This document shows positions 1-6,186 of a stretch of DNA of 7,173 nucleotides, piece after piece. The translations under genes were made by a program, and so were the position numbers. This DNA is from Anaerolineales bacterium (GTDB lineage Bacteria > Chloroflexota > Anaerolineae > Promineifilales > Promineifilaceae): the NCBI GenBank assembly GCA_020432595.1, contig JAGQGA010000078.1, forward strand, positions 6,540 to 13,712, read 5' to 3'. Numbering within the stretch: the stretch's first letter is position 1; every line of letters starts with the position of its first letter. A model generated the notes under the pieces. The model did not search any database. It was not told the DNA's origin and saw only the letters and a list, made by a program, of their open reading frames with translations.

Positions 1-54
1 TAATGTCTATAACGGGGAGTAGGCAGAAGTGTGTGGAGAGATACACCCCACTCC

Positions 55-1212
55 TCACGACTTCTTCCCAAAAATCCTCCCCAATCGCGCCGCCCCCACC
101 TCCATCTGCGCCGCCGTTGCCAGCGTAAAGCTCAGGCGCAGCGTGTGGTCGCCGCCGCCGTTGGGGTAAAAGGCCGCGCCCGGCATATAGGCCACCTTTT
201 GCGCCAGCGCCTCTTCCAGCAGGGCGGTGGCGTTTAGATGGGGCGGCAGTTCACACCAGACAAACATCCCCCCCGCCGGCCGACCATACCGCGCCCCGGC
301 CGGAAAATGGGCATCCATCGCCGCCAGCAGCCAATCCCGCTGCTGCCGGTAATAGGCGCAAAGCTGGCTAATTTGCCGCTCCAGAAAATCGTCCTCCAGC
401 AATTCATAGACCAACTGCTGGAGATAGGTGGGGGATTGCAAATCGGCCGTTTGTTTGCCAATCACCAGCTTCTCCCACGCCCAGTCGGGAGCCACCAGCC
501 ACGCCAGCCGCAGCCCCGGAGCCAGCGTTTTGGAGAAGGTGCTGGCGTAAATCACCCGTTCGGGAGCCAGTTCCAGCAAATTGGGCTTGGGGTCGCCGTC
601 AAAGCGGAGCGCCCCGTAGGGGTCGTCTTCCAGCACCACCACGTCATACTGCCGCGCCAAATCCACCACCGCCTGCCGCCGCGCCAGGCTCATATCCACC
701 CCCGTCGGGTTCATGAAGTTGGGGATGGCGTAGATGAGCTTCGCCCCCTGCGCCAACGCCTGTTCTAATGCCTGCGGAACCATCCCCTCGTCGTCACACG
801 CCACCCCCAGCAGTTGCGCCCCGTACACCTGGAAGGTGCTAATGGCGCCGGAGTAGGTAGGTTCGGCCACGGCTACTTTGTCGCCGGGCATGATGAAGAG
901 TTTGGCGGTGAGATCTAACGCTTGCTGGGAGCCGGAAATGATGAGGGTGCGCTCGCCGCTGGCGGCGGGGATGCGCTCGGCAATGCGGTCGCGCAACGGC
1001 CGTTTACCCTCCGAATTCCCATATTGCAGCGCCTCCACATCCTGCAATTGGTGGGCAAGCTGCCCCAGCGGCCGCAGCGGAAACAGCCCCGGCACCGGCT
1101 GCCCGGCAATAAAGGGGATGATGTCGGGCTGGTCGCCCCGCCGCAAAATATCACGAATTGCCAGCGGCGACATGCGCCGGGCGCGGTCGGAGAAGTGTCG
1201 TTCCAGGTTCAT
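55..1212 (-). CDS. PLP-dependent aminotransferase, class I/II fold (LysN / 2-aminoadipate aminotransferase-like)
   Basis: This is a complete cytosolic fold-type I aminotransferase of about 385 residues, a normal family length. Family knowledge says such enzymes move an amino group from an amino acid to a 2-oxo acid using pyridoxal phosphate. Visible hallmarks, numbered from the ATG at 1212: an N-terminal substrate-cleft segment around IPFIAGQPVPGLFP (32-45); LQYGNSEG (62-69); the cofactor phosphate-binding GSQQALDL (94-101); PNFMNPTG with the conserved Asn (164-171); EDDPYG with the ring-nitrogen Asp and Tyr (195-200); the Schiff-base lysine in STFSKTLAPGLR (Lys 228); and a C-terminal LRLSF holding the likely carboxylate-binding Arg. 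The order matches the LysN/MocR-type subgroup, but the substrate cannot be read from sequence, and a branched-chain, aromatic or 2-aminoadipate substrate is possible. An in-frame TTG at 1233 would add seven residues, but it lies inside a repeat, so the ATG is preferred. No clear Shine-Dalgarno sequence precedes it. It is the last minus-strand gene here, 109 bp after the restriction-modification gene. Confidence 0.93.
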   Translation of the reverse strand: MNLERHFSDRARRMSPLAIRDILRRGDQPDIIPFIAGQPVPGLFPLRPLGQLAHQLQDVEALQYGNSEGKRPLRDRIAERIPAASGERTLIISGSQQALDLTAKLFIMPGDKVAVAEPTYSGAISTFQVYGAQLLGVACDDEGMVPQALEQALAQGAKLIYAIPNFMNPTGVDMSLARRQAVVDLARQYDVVVLEDDPYGALRFDGDPKPNLLELAPERVIYASTFSKTLAPGLRLAWLVAPDWAWEKLVIGKQTADLQSPTYLQQLVYELLEDDFLERQISQLCAYYRQQRDWLLAAMDAHFPAGARYGRPAGGMFVWCELPPHLNATALLEEALAQKVAYMPGAAFYPNGGGDHTLRLSFTLATAAQMEVGAARLGRIFGKKS

Positions 1213-1225
1213 CTGATCAAAAGGA

Positions 1226-1290
1226 TCACGCAAAGGCGCAAAGACGCAAAGATAAAGCGTTTTGCTTTGCGCCTTTGCGCCTTTGCGTGA
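1226..1290. repeat. CGCAAAG-type interspersed inverted repeat, copy 1
   Basis: Two 26-bp arms (1226-1251 and 1265-1290) are reverse complements with one mismatch, separated by a 13-nt loop. Each arm is itself three tandem octamers of the form (A/G)CGCAAAG. The left arm is identical over 26 nt to the left arm of the second copy at 5662-5687, and both copies end in a GAAATTCT run just outside the right arm. It fills most of the gap between the restriction-modification gene and the aminotransferase, where the latter's promoter would be expected. The RNA could fold into a strong hairpin, but no U-tract follows, so it is called a repeat and not a terminator. Confidence 0.9.
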
Positions 1291-1321
1291 AATTCTCTCC
1301 CAAGTTAATCCTGCACCCTGC

Positions 1322-4300
1322 CTATCCTCCTAATGCCTCCCCCACCCGATCATACACCGCCAACAGCGCCCCCTTCTTCACCTCGCCTGCCGGGGTGTCG
1401 GGGAAGACGAGGGGGAAGGTGGTGAGGATGTGGGCGAAGTCGTCGCGGGAAAGGCCGTAGAGATGGGCAATGAGGGCATCGAGTTCGTCGCGTAATTGTT
1501 GCCGGCCGACGGGGTCGGTGGTGGGGCGGAGGGTGTGGGGCGTGGGGTGTAGGGTGTGGGGGGAAGGTGAGCCGGGGGGCAGGGGGGCTTGCCACGGGGT
1601 GGGCATGACGGCTTCCCACAGGTCGGCAAAGGCGGGGGTGGTGCAGGTGAGGGCGGCGGCGCGGCTAACAATGGGGTCGAAGTAGGGGGAAACGGCCGTT
1701 AATCGCGGCATGGGCAATTGGGTCATAATACCCAACGTTACGTGAAAATTGACTTTGAACCTTGCAACCCAATCAACAACGAAGCTGTTTATGAGTGCCG
1801 TAAGACACAAAGTAATTGGTAATTCAGGTGTCACACCAACCCACAAAGTATGCCCCGCAAACGTATAAGGCGGCAAAATTGTGGCAATACAAGTCCGTTC
1901 GTTGACCGCGCCGGAAACTTCTCGAAAAGCAAAACGATATGTTTTAAACCAATCATTTGCCCTTGTCCGTGCCAACTTGTTTTCTCCATCTTGTTGCCGA
2001 ATCCAAAAACGCGGCTGGGCAAAGAATGGATTAAACTGCTGTATCATTTTGCCCTCATAAAGCACAAAACCACTGCCGCTTTGATTGAACAAATCCCGAT
2101 TTCCAGCCATATCAAATTCGCGCGAAAACTGAGGATTCCAAACATCTTCGATATCCTCACCCAAGAGTGGAAACTTTTTGTAAAGTCTTTCGGCTAACGA
2201 ATAATCTTGTTGAGTCTGGAACTCCATCACCTCCAAATTTTCGGGGCTAAATTTCGGCAATGATTCTTTACGCATGTAGAGCAAATTGTTTCTATCATTC
2301 AAAAATGCGGGTAAATCATTTGGAGCAATTGCTTCACGGGGGTTTATACGAAAAGTAGACCAAAATCCGTCTGAGTACGTACCCTTTACAGCCCCTAACA
2401 AAGAAAACTTAAAAGCATGATGGACAGCGTTAAAAAACCATCTTTCATTGCTAAAGTTAAACAAATAGTCAATGCAACCTTCGTTTAAGAGCATTTCTCT
2501 CAATTGTTTTGTGCCAGCGTCTGCATAAATTCCCGATGGAACGACGTAACCCAGCCGCCCCGTCTCGGTCAGCAGAGTATAGGCACGCTCGGTAAACAGC
2601 TTGTGGGTGGCGGTGTCGCCGCGTCCTTGCCGCGTGTAGTCGGGGCTGGCCTGAAAATAGCTGGCCGTGGCCGCAATCCGCGTCTGCTGCTCCTCCCAGC
2701 CCGCCTCAATACGCGGGTCAAGGGCGTTTAGCTGCTTGATGCGGGCTTCGGCCCGGCTGCGCGTCAGCTTGCTTTCAATGTCGGCATCAAACTGGGCATA
2801 ATATTCGCGCAAATCCGGCTTCACAATCTCCCACGGCGGGTTGCCCACCACTATCGTAAACCCGGCCGCCGCCCCCAGCGACCGCCCCGCCTCGTCCACA
2901 AACAGCTCCGGGAACCCCACCGCCCAATGAAACGGCCGTATTTGCTCCTCCCAATCTGCCACCGTTGCGGCAAAATGCACCGCCAGCGGCTCGTTAAGCT
3001 GCCCGTTTAGCCGCTCCGTCAACGCCGCCACCTGCGCCAGCAGCGCATCGTGGCCGTTTGGCTGTGCCACCAACTGCTGCCGCAGCCGCCGCAGTTCGGC
3101 CAGTTCCGCCGCCATCTCGTCATAACGGGGGTCGGCCGGCCCCGCCCCAATCAGCCCATTGCCCACCTTCACATTCTGGTTCAAAATCAGCGGCAGCCGC
3201 TGCTCCCGCCCCCGCTGGTCAGCCATCGCCCGCATAATCAAATTAACCGTGGCAATCTCCGCCGCCTGCGGGTCCAAATCCAGCCCATAGATATGCCGCT
3301 CCAAAATCAAACGCGGGTAATCTGCCAGCCGCTGCAACGCCCCCTTGTACGAGGCAAGCTGAATCTCTAGCTCAAACGGGGTGGTAATCCCCGCCGCCAC
3401 CAGTTCCTCCAGCCGCGCCTGCCGCTCCCGCTCCAGCCGCCGCATCTCCCGCCGGTAAAAGTCGGCCAGCACCTCATAGGCATAGATCAAAAAGGAGCCA
3501 CTGCCGCAGGCGGGGTCAATCAGGCGCAAATCGGCCACTGCTTCCCACGTCTTGGGCTGGGCATCGGGCAGGGGTTCGCCGGAAGAACGGCCGTTCTGCG
3601 TCCCATACAAATACCGCCCCAAACTGTTGTCCACCATATAGCGCACAATCACCTGCGGCGTGTAGTAGCTCCCCTGCTTCTTGCGCGTCTCCAAATTGTC
3701 GCGGGTCTCAATGCCGTCGCCGTCCAACGCCAGCGCCTTGCCCAAATATTGCTCATAGGTGTTGCCCATGATGTCGGGGGTCATGGCGCGGAAGCGGGCT
3801 TCATACAGCTTTTCAATCAGCCCTTGCAGCACCCCGTCGCTCAGGCTGGCCTCGTCGGCCACGTCTAGGGCAAACAGCGCCGAATTGTGCAGCCGGTCAA
3901 AGTTGCGGTAAAGGTGGCGCAACTGCTCGTTAAAGGCCAGGGCGTAGGGGTTGGTGCGGCTCAGTTCCAGCAAATTCCACAGCGTCCCCGCCGGGGCAAT
4001 GAGGTGGTCTTCGGCATAGCGCACCACCACCAGCCGATCCAGCAGCCGCTGCACCACCCCCCGCAGCCGGGGCAGGTTGACGTGGCCCGCTTCGTCAAAA
4101 GCCCACCAATTTTTTAACGGCCGTTGCACAATATCCTGCGCCAGTTTCAGCCGCCACTCATTGATAAAGTTCAGATAATCATTGTCCACATCCGCCCGCG
4201 CCCGCTGGTTACTCAGCCGCTCCAGGCTCCCATTTTGAATGTTGTGCCACGCCAACTGCCACACATATTCAAAATCCGCCTCCAAATAGCCATCGGGATT

Positions 4301-4780
4301 TTCAATGGAAAAAACCAGCCAGTCGCGCCGAGCGTTAAAGAGGCGAAACCGCTCAAAGTTGGTCAAAATAGCCCAACTGCCATTGTTGGCAAAAGCGTAG
4401 TTAATCGCCTGCTGCTCCTCCTTGGTGCGGTCGGTTGCCATGCCCGGCAGCATCATCTGCCCCGGTGTCAGCACCCCCGAAAGCGTGGTGCGCGACAGCT
4501 CGCCAATCACGCCAAACCGTTTGGCCTCCACGTAAATGTATTCGTTGGCAGCATATTCAGCGCGGATGTCAGGTCGGCCGACGGTCGTATGCACCTCCTG
4601 CCGAAATTCGCTCCCCCGCGTCGGCCACCCCAGTGCCTCAAACAGCGGCGTGACGAATTTGTTAATCACATCCGTCTCGCTCATCCGCGCAAAATACCCC
4701 TTCTCCTCGCGGCGCAGGCGACGGTATTCGCTAATCAGGCCTTGTATCGTTTGTCGGGCGTGTTCTTTCTGTATCTGCAC
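1322..4780 (-). CDS. Type IIG-like restriction-modification enzyme (Eco57I-family): nuclease, N6-adenine methyltransferase and specificity domains in one chain
   Basis: This protein of about 1152 residues has the order expected for a type IIG or BREX-PglX-like enzyme, which methylates adenine in a specific site and in type IIG also cuts DNA. Numbered from the GTG at 4780: a helical N-terminus; a PD-(D/E)XK-type nuclease signature with Pro-Asp at 70-71 and Glu-Ala-Lys at 85-87; a helical connector; QGSYYTP before the methyltransferase (372-375 is YYTP); S-adenosylmethionine motif I DPACGSGSF (422-430); GLDLDP (about 499-504); catalytic motif IV NPPW (647-650); charged, probably coiled-coil stretches (about 440-465 and 554-596); GYVVPSGIY (about 745-753); then a TaqI/Eco57I-like target recognition region ending near LPMPRL. 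The intact nuclease motif favours an active type IIG enzyme over PglX; partner BREX genes are absent in the window. GTG at 4780 is preferred because GAAGGA sits 6 nt upstream; ATG at 4816 is the alternative (1164 residues). The open frame runs on to 5062, but across a terminator, so that part is not coding. The recognition region is AT-rich, and residues about 1066-1089 are a translated heptanucleotide repeat. Confidence 0.9.
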   Translation of the reverse strand: MQIQKEHARQTIQGLISEYRRLRREEKGYFARMSETDVINKFVTPLFEALGWPTRGSEFRQEVHTTVGRPDIRAEYAANEYIYVEAKRFGVIGELSRTTLSGVLTPGQMMLPGMATDRTKEEQQAINYAFANNGSWAILTNFERFRLFNARRDWLVFSIENPDGYLEADFEYVWQLAWHNIQNGSLERLSNQRARADVDNDYLNFINEWRLKLAQDIVQRPLKNWWAFDEAGHVNLPRLRGVVQRLLDRLVVVRYAEDHLIAPAGTLWNLLELSRTNPYALAFNEQLRHLYRNFDRLHNSALFALDVADEASLSDGVLQGLIEKLYEARFRAMTPDIMGNTYEQYLGKALALDGDGIETRDNLETRKKQGSYYTPQVIVRYMVDNSLGRYLYGTQNGRSSGEPLPDAQPKTWEAVADLRLIDPACGSGSFLIYAYEVLADFYRREMRRLERERQARLEELVAAGITTPFELEIQLASYKGALQRLADYPRLILERHIYGLDLDPQAAEIATVNLIMRAMADQRGREQRLPLILNQNVKVGNGLIGAGPADPRYDEMAAELAELRRLRQQLVAQPNGHDALLAQVAALTERLNGQLNEPLAVHFAATVADWEEQIRPFHWAVGFPELFVDEAGRSLGAAAGFTIVVGNPPWEIVKPDLREYYAQFDADIESKLTRSRAEARIKQLNALDPRIEAGWEEQQTRIAATASYFQASPDYTRQGRGDTATHKLFTERAYTLLTETGRLGYVVPSGIYADAGTKQLREMLLNEGCIDYLFNFSNERWFFNAVHHAFKFSLLGAVKGTYSDGFWSTFRINPREAIAPNDLPAFLNDRNNLLYMRKESLPKFSPENLEVMEFQTQQDYSLAERLYKKFPLLGEDIEDVWNPQFSREFDMAGNRDLFNQSGSGFVLYEGKMIQQFNPFFAQPRFWIRQQDGENKLARTRANDWFKTYRFAFREVSGAVNERTCIATILPPYTFAGHTLWVGVTPELPITLCLTALINSFVVDWVARFKVNFHVTLGIMTQLPMPRLTAVSPYFDPIVSRAAALTCTTPAFADLWEAVMPTPWQAPLPPGSPSPHTLHPTPHTLRPTTDPVGRQQLRDELDALIAHLYGLSRDDFAHILTTFPLVFPDTPAGEVKKGALLAVYDRVGEALGG
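1521..1562. repeat. Heptanucleotide tandem repeat inside the restriction-modification gene
   Basis: Six contiguous degenerate 7-nt units of GTGGGGT/GTAGGGT type (plus strand) start at 1521, 1528, 1535, 1542, 1549 and 1556. Because 21 nt equals seven codons, the minus-strand reading is a seven-residue repeat, PHTLHPT then PHTLRPT, inside a Pro-rich linker near the enzyme's C-terminus. The frame stays open through it. It resembles the heptameric short tandemly repeated repetitive (STRR) sequences known from filamentous cyanobacteria, although the unit sequence is different. Confidence 0.85.
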
Positions 4781-4786
4781 AGGCAA

Positions 4787-4792
4787 TCCTTC
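4787..4792 (-). promoter_or_regulatory. Shine-Dalgarno site for the restriction-modification gene (GAAGGA)
   Basis: On the minus strand GAAGGA is followed by a 6-nt spacer and then GTG at 4780-4778. This spacing is close to ideal and is the main reason for placing the start there. The upstream ATG at 4816 has only GGTGAG about 10 nt away, which is poorly placed. Confidence 0.5.
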
Positions 4793-4814
4793 GTTCGTTC
4801 CGGTTTTGGCCGCC

Positions 4815-4820
4815 ATTATA
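4815..4820 (-). promoter_or_regulatory. Possible -10 box (TATAAT) of the restriction-modification gene
   Basis: A perfect TATAAT on the minus strand overlaps the alternative ATG at 4816-4814. If used, transcription would start near 4808, leaving a leader of about 27 nt before the GTG at 4780 and excluding the ATG as a start codon. No good -35 hexamer is seen at 16-18 nt spacing, so the call rests on the -10 and its position alone. A separate promoter is plausible because the preceding gene ends in a strong terminator. Confidence 0.35.
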
Positions 4821-4898
4821 CCCGTTCTCACCAAGCTGGCAGCATTGGGGCGTTGGCAGGCAACCTCGCTTAAACCTGCGTCACTTTGGCCGTATAAA

Positions 4899-4931
4899 CA
4901 AAAAGGCCAGTCAAGGTGACTGGCCTTTTTG
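4899..4931 (-). terminator. Strong intrinsic terminator after the Yip1-family gene (near-symmetric, could work in both directions)
   Basis: Perfect 15-bp inverted arms (4899-4913 and 4917-4931) flank a 3-nt loop. The stem contains the GC-rich GGCCAGTCA core and is bordered by A5 on one side and T5 on the other, so either strand gives a hairpin followed by a U-run. It lies 28 bp beyond the stop codon of the minus-strand gene 4959-5501. It insulates that gene from the restriction-modification gene and rules out a start for the latter upstream of it. Confidence 0.93.
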
Positions 4932-4958
4932 TTGTCCCAATGTTTCGTTGGGTAAAAA

Positions 4959-5501
4959 TTACCCGCTGAGGGCTTCCATCCCCACCCCTGTAACCAAGCC
5001 AATGGCACCCAAGATGCTGGCAATGAGCAGGCTGACGACAAAAACGGCGATGAAGGCAACAACGGCCGTTAATGCCGCCTTGGTGTTATCCAAATCAAGC
5101 CCCTGGCGAATGGCAATAAACGTGCAAACCAGCGTCCAGATCCAGCCGATAAACGACCCGCAAATAGGAATGGCTGCCAAAATCCCGGGAGCCTGGGCAA
5201 ACCCCAAAACACGCAGCATCTGCCCCAAGTCAGCCTTGCCGCCAAAAAGGGTTGTGCCCACAAAATAGGTCACAATAGACCAGATAAACCAGCCAACAAA
5301 AGCACTAATCAAGGTGCTGATAAAGGTGCCAATAAAGCTACCACCCAACATGGCACTAAAACCACCACCCACAACCCCGCCCACAATTGCCACAATGGCT
5401 ACTACAAGTGCCGCTTGTGAAGTGGCACTCTCATCCGCTTCAATTGCCTCATAGGTATTGACATCCAGCTTCAGAACACCAAGAACTCGTTCGATTAACA
5501 T
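4959..5501 (-). CDS. Yip1-family integral membrane protein
   Basis: A 180-residue hydrophobic protein with the Yip1-domain pattern. A short cytosolic N-terminus (LIERVLGVLKLDVNTYEAIE, residues 2-21) is followed by about five membrane segments near residues 29-51, 56-85, 98-113, 114-131 and 142-166. Between the second and third is the characteristic FGGKADLGQMLRVLGFAQAP (86-105), close to the GGK...LRVLGYAQAP signature of bacterial Yip1-like proteins. Eukaryotic Yip1 proteins act in vesicle trafficking with Rab GTPases; the role of bacterial members is not established, so no function is assigned. The ATG at 5501 is chosen because GGAGGA lies 4 nt upstream of it; an in-frame ATG at 5516 would place that site inside the coding region. 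It is transcribed alone and ends at the terminator at 4899-4931. A small hairpin, CCCAA/TTGGG (4936-4952), lies between. It contains one AACGGCCGTT palindrome at 5061. Confidence 0.88.
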   Translation of the reverse strand: MLIERVLGVLKLDVNTYEAIEADESATSQAALVVAIVAIVGGVVGGGFSAMLGGSFIGTFISTLISAFVGWFIWSIVTYFVGTTLFGGKADLGQMLRVLGFAQAPGILAAIPICGSFIGWIWTLVCTFIAIRQGLDLDNTKAALTAVVAFIAVFVVSLLIASILGAIGLVTGVGMEALSG

Positions 5502-5505
5502 ATAG

Positions 5506-5511
5506 TCCTCC
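5506..5511 (-). promoter_or_regulatory. Shine-Dalgarno site of the Yip1-family gene (GGAGGA)
   Basis: GGAGGA on the minus strand, 4 nt before the ATG at 5501-5499. It is the strongest ribosome binding site in the window and decides between this ATG and the one at 5516. Confidence 0.8.
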
Positions 5512-5661
5512 AACATGATTTGAACATCGCCACAGATGGCTTAACATTGATAAAAACCCATTACCAGAAAGAAGGTTACACAATTGCCGAATTTCTCGCA
5601 AATCATAAGGGGGCGGCAAAGGTGCGCGAAGTGATTAGACATGATCGGAATTAACTTTATG

Positions 5662-5721
5662 TCACGCAAAGGCGCAAAGACGCAAAGGAAAAATGCTTGG
5701 CGACTTTGCGACTTTGTGTGA
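5662..5721. repeat. CGCAAAG-type interspersed inverted repeat, copy 2
   Basis: The left arm at 5662-5687 is identical to the left arm of copy 1 (1226-1251). The right arm at 5696-5721 pairs with it with four mismatches, across an 8-nt loop. Three octamer units make up each arm. The divergent right arm suggests an older or decaying copy compared with copy 1. Confidence 0.9.
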
Positions 5722-5815
5722 GAAATTCTTATTTCCGATAATCTCTATTGTGGATAAAGTCTTTTGTCACCCCCGCGATAGTGGATTAACAAATTAAGGC
5801 TCTTTGGGAATTCAG

Positions 5816-5911
5816 GGGGTTGACTTACTTTTTAGGTGGTGCGTGGTACGTGGTGCGTGGCAATTAACTCTTTTGACGCACTACGCACCACGTACCAAAT
5901 TTGTCAACCCC
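5816..5911. repeat. GGTGCGT heptamer palindrome nested in a 9-bp inverted repeat
   Basis: The inner arms 5844-5860 and 5881-5897 are complementary at 16 of 17 positions around a 20-nt loop. The left side (5837-5859) is built of heptamers GGTGCGT, GGTACGT, GGTGCGT. An outer pair, GGGGTTGAC (5816-5824) and GTCAACCCC (5903-5911), is perfectly inverted and brackets the element, like the ends of a small mobile or slippage-derived unit. No open frame is associated. Confidence 0.82.
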
Positions 5912-5947
5912 GCGAGATCCGAAAGAACCCAAATTAATCAGGCAAAT

Positions 5948-6012
5948 GTCATTCCGAGCGAAGTCTTCGGAGCGAGGAATCTTTCACCTCAAAGAAGCGG
6001 AAAGATTCCTCG
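5948..6012. repeat. ATTCCGAGCG...GAGGAATCTTTC interspersed repeat with hairpin
   Basis: This begins with TGTCATTCCGAGCGAAG and contains a perfect 13-bp inverted pair, CGAGGAATCTTTC (5973-5985) and GAAAGATTCCTCG (6000-6012), around a 14-nt loop. A smaller hairpin, CGAAG-T-CTTCG, lies inside the left part. From memory, sequences of the type GTCATTCCGAGCG...GAGGAATCT recur between genes in many environmental bacterial genomes. Only one copy is present here. Confidence 0.75.
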
Positions 6013-6078
6013 TTTATCTGCTAAATTCGCCGCTTGCAGGTAAAATAGCTGGCGTAGACAATCATTAATTACAAGGAA

Positions 6079-6148
6079 TGTCATACCCGCGCAGGCGGGT
6101 ATCCATCTTTGACCCAAGCATGGATTCCCGCTTTCGCGGGAATGACAC
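6079..6148. repeat. Paired, oppositely oriented ATTCCCGC/GCGGGAAT repeats
   Basis: Two hairpins lie in opposite orientation: ATACCCGC/GCGGGTAT (6083-6090 with 6095-6102) and ATTCCCGC/GCGGGAAT (6124-6131 with 6136-6143). The two 28-bp units are also near reverse complements of each other, giving a nested palindrome of about 70 bp. The second unit matches the widespread REP-like sequence that, when translated, gives the familiar spurious peptide WIPAFAGMT. It lies directly upstream of the coxM-like gene. Confidence 0.88.
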
Positions 6149-6175
6149 TGCATCATTACCAAAATTTTTCGGCAA

Positions 6176-6181
6176 GGGAAG
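6176..6181 (+). promoter_or_regulatory. Ribosome binding site of the coxM-like gene (GGGAAG)
   Basis: A purine-rich GGGAAG with a 5-nt spacer to the ATG at 6187. It supports starting there and not at 6109, which lies within repeat DNA. Confidence 0.55.
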
Positions 6182-6186
6182 ATAAT

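Larger units (their letters stand above)
5502..6186. other. Divergent, gene-free spacer filled with palindromic repeats
   Basis: No credible gene is seen on either strand between the start of the Yip1-family gene and the start of the coxM-like gene. Short open frames here run through repeat DNA and carry no recognisable domain. The part nearest the Yip1 gene (5512-5660) is AT-rich and should hold its promoter, but no convincing -35/-10 pair could be picked. The rest contains four different inverted-repeat elements, described separately (5662-5721, 5816-5911, 5948-6012, 6079-6148). The stretch 5722-5815 shows nothing recognisable. Confidence 0.75.

Noticed and set aside
1..54. Possible terminator after the aminotransferase.
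   Set aside because: Only weak 4-6 bp complementary stretches are seen and no U-run; nothing can be supported in these 54 bases.
1226..1290. CRISPR-like array or intrinsic terminator at the CGCAAAG repeat.
   Set aside because: The units are only 8 nt, contiguous and without spacers, so not CRISPR. There is no U-run after the hairpin, so a terminator is not supported.
4124..4873. A long 249-codon open frame on the plus strand.
   Set aside because: It is entirely opposite the well-supported restriction-modification gene, and its His/Pro/Arg-rich composition is typical of antisense reading in GC-rich DNA.
4817..5062. N-terminal extension of the restriction-modification protein to 5062 (82 further codons).
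   Set aside because: It would run through a strong intrinsic terminator and antisense into the end of the Yip1-family gene. The residues show no domain, and internal starts have better context.
1322..5501. A multi-gene BREX or other defence island around the methyltransferase-nuclease.
   Set aside because: The neighbours are a Yip1-family protein and an aminotransferase; no BrxC, PglZ, helicase, toxin or antitoxin gene is present in the window.
5804..6043. A 79-codon open frame on the plus strand in the spacer.
   Set aside because: It reads through two different palindromic repeats, has no recognisable domain and no ribosome binding site; best seen as chance.
6109..6186. N-terminal extension of the CoxM-like protein.
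   Set aside because: The codons derive from a REP-like repeat (WIPAFAGMT artefact), and the ATG at 6187 has its own ribosome binding site.
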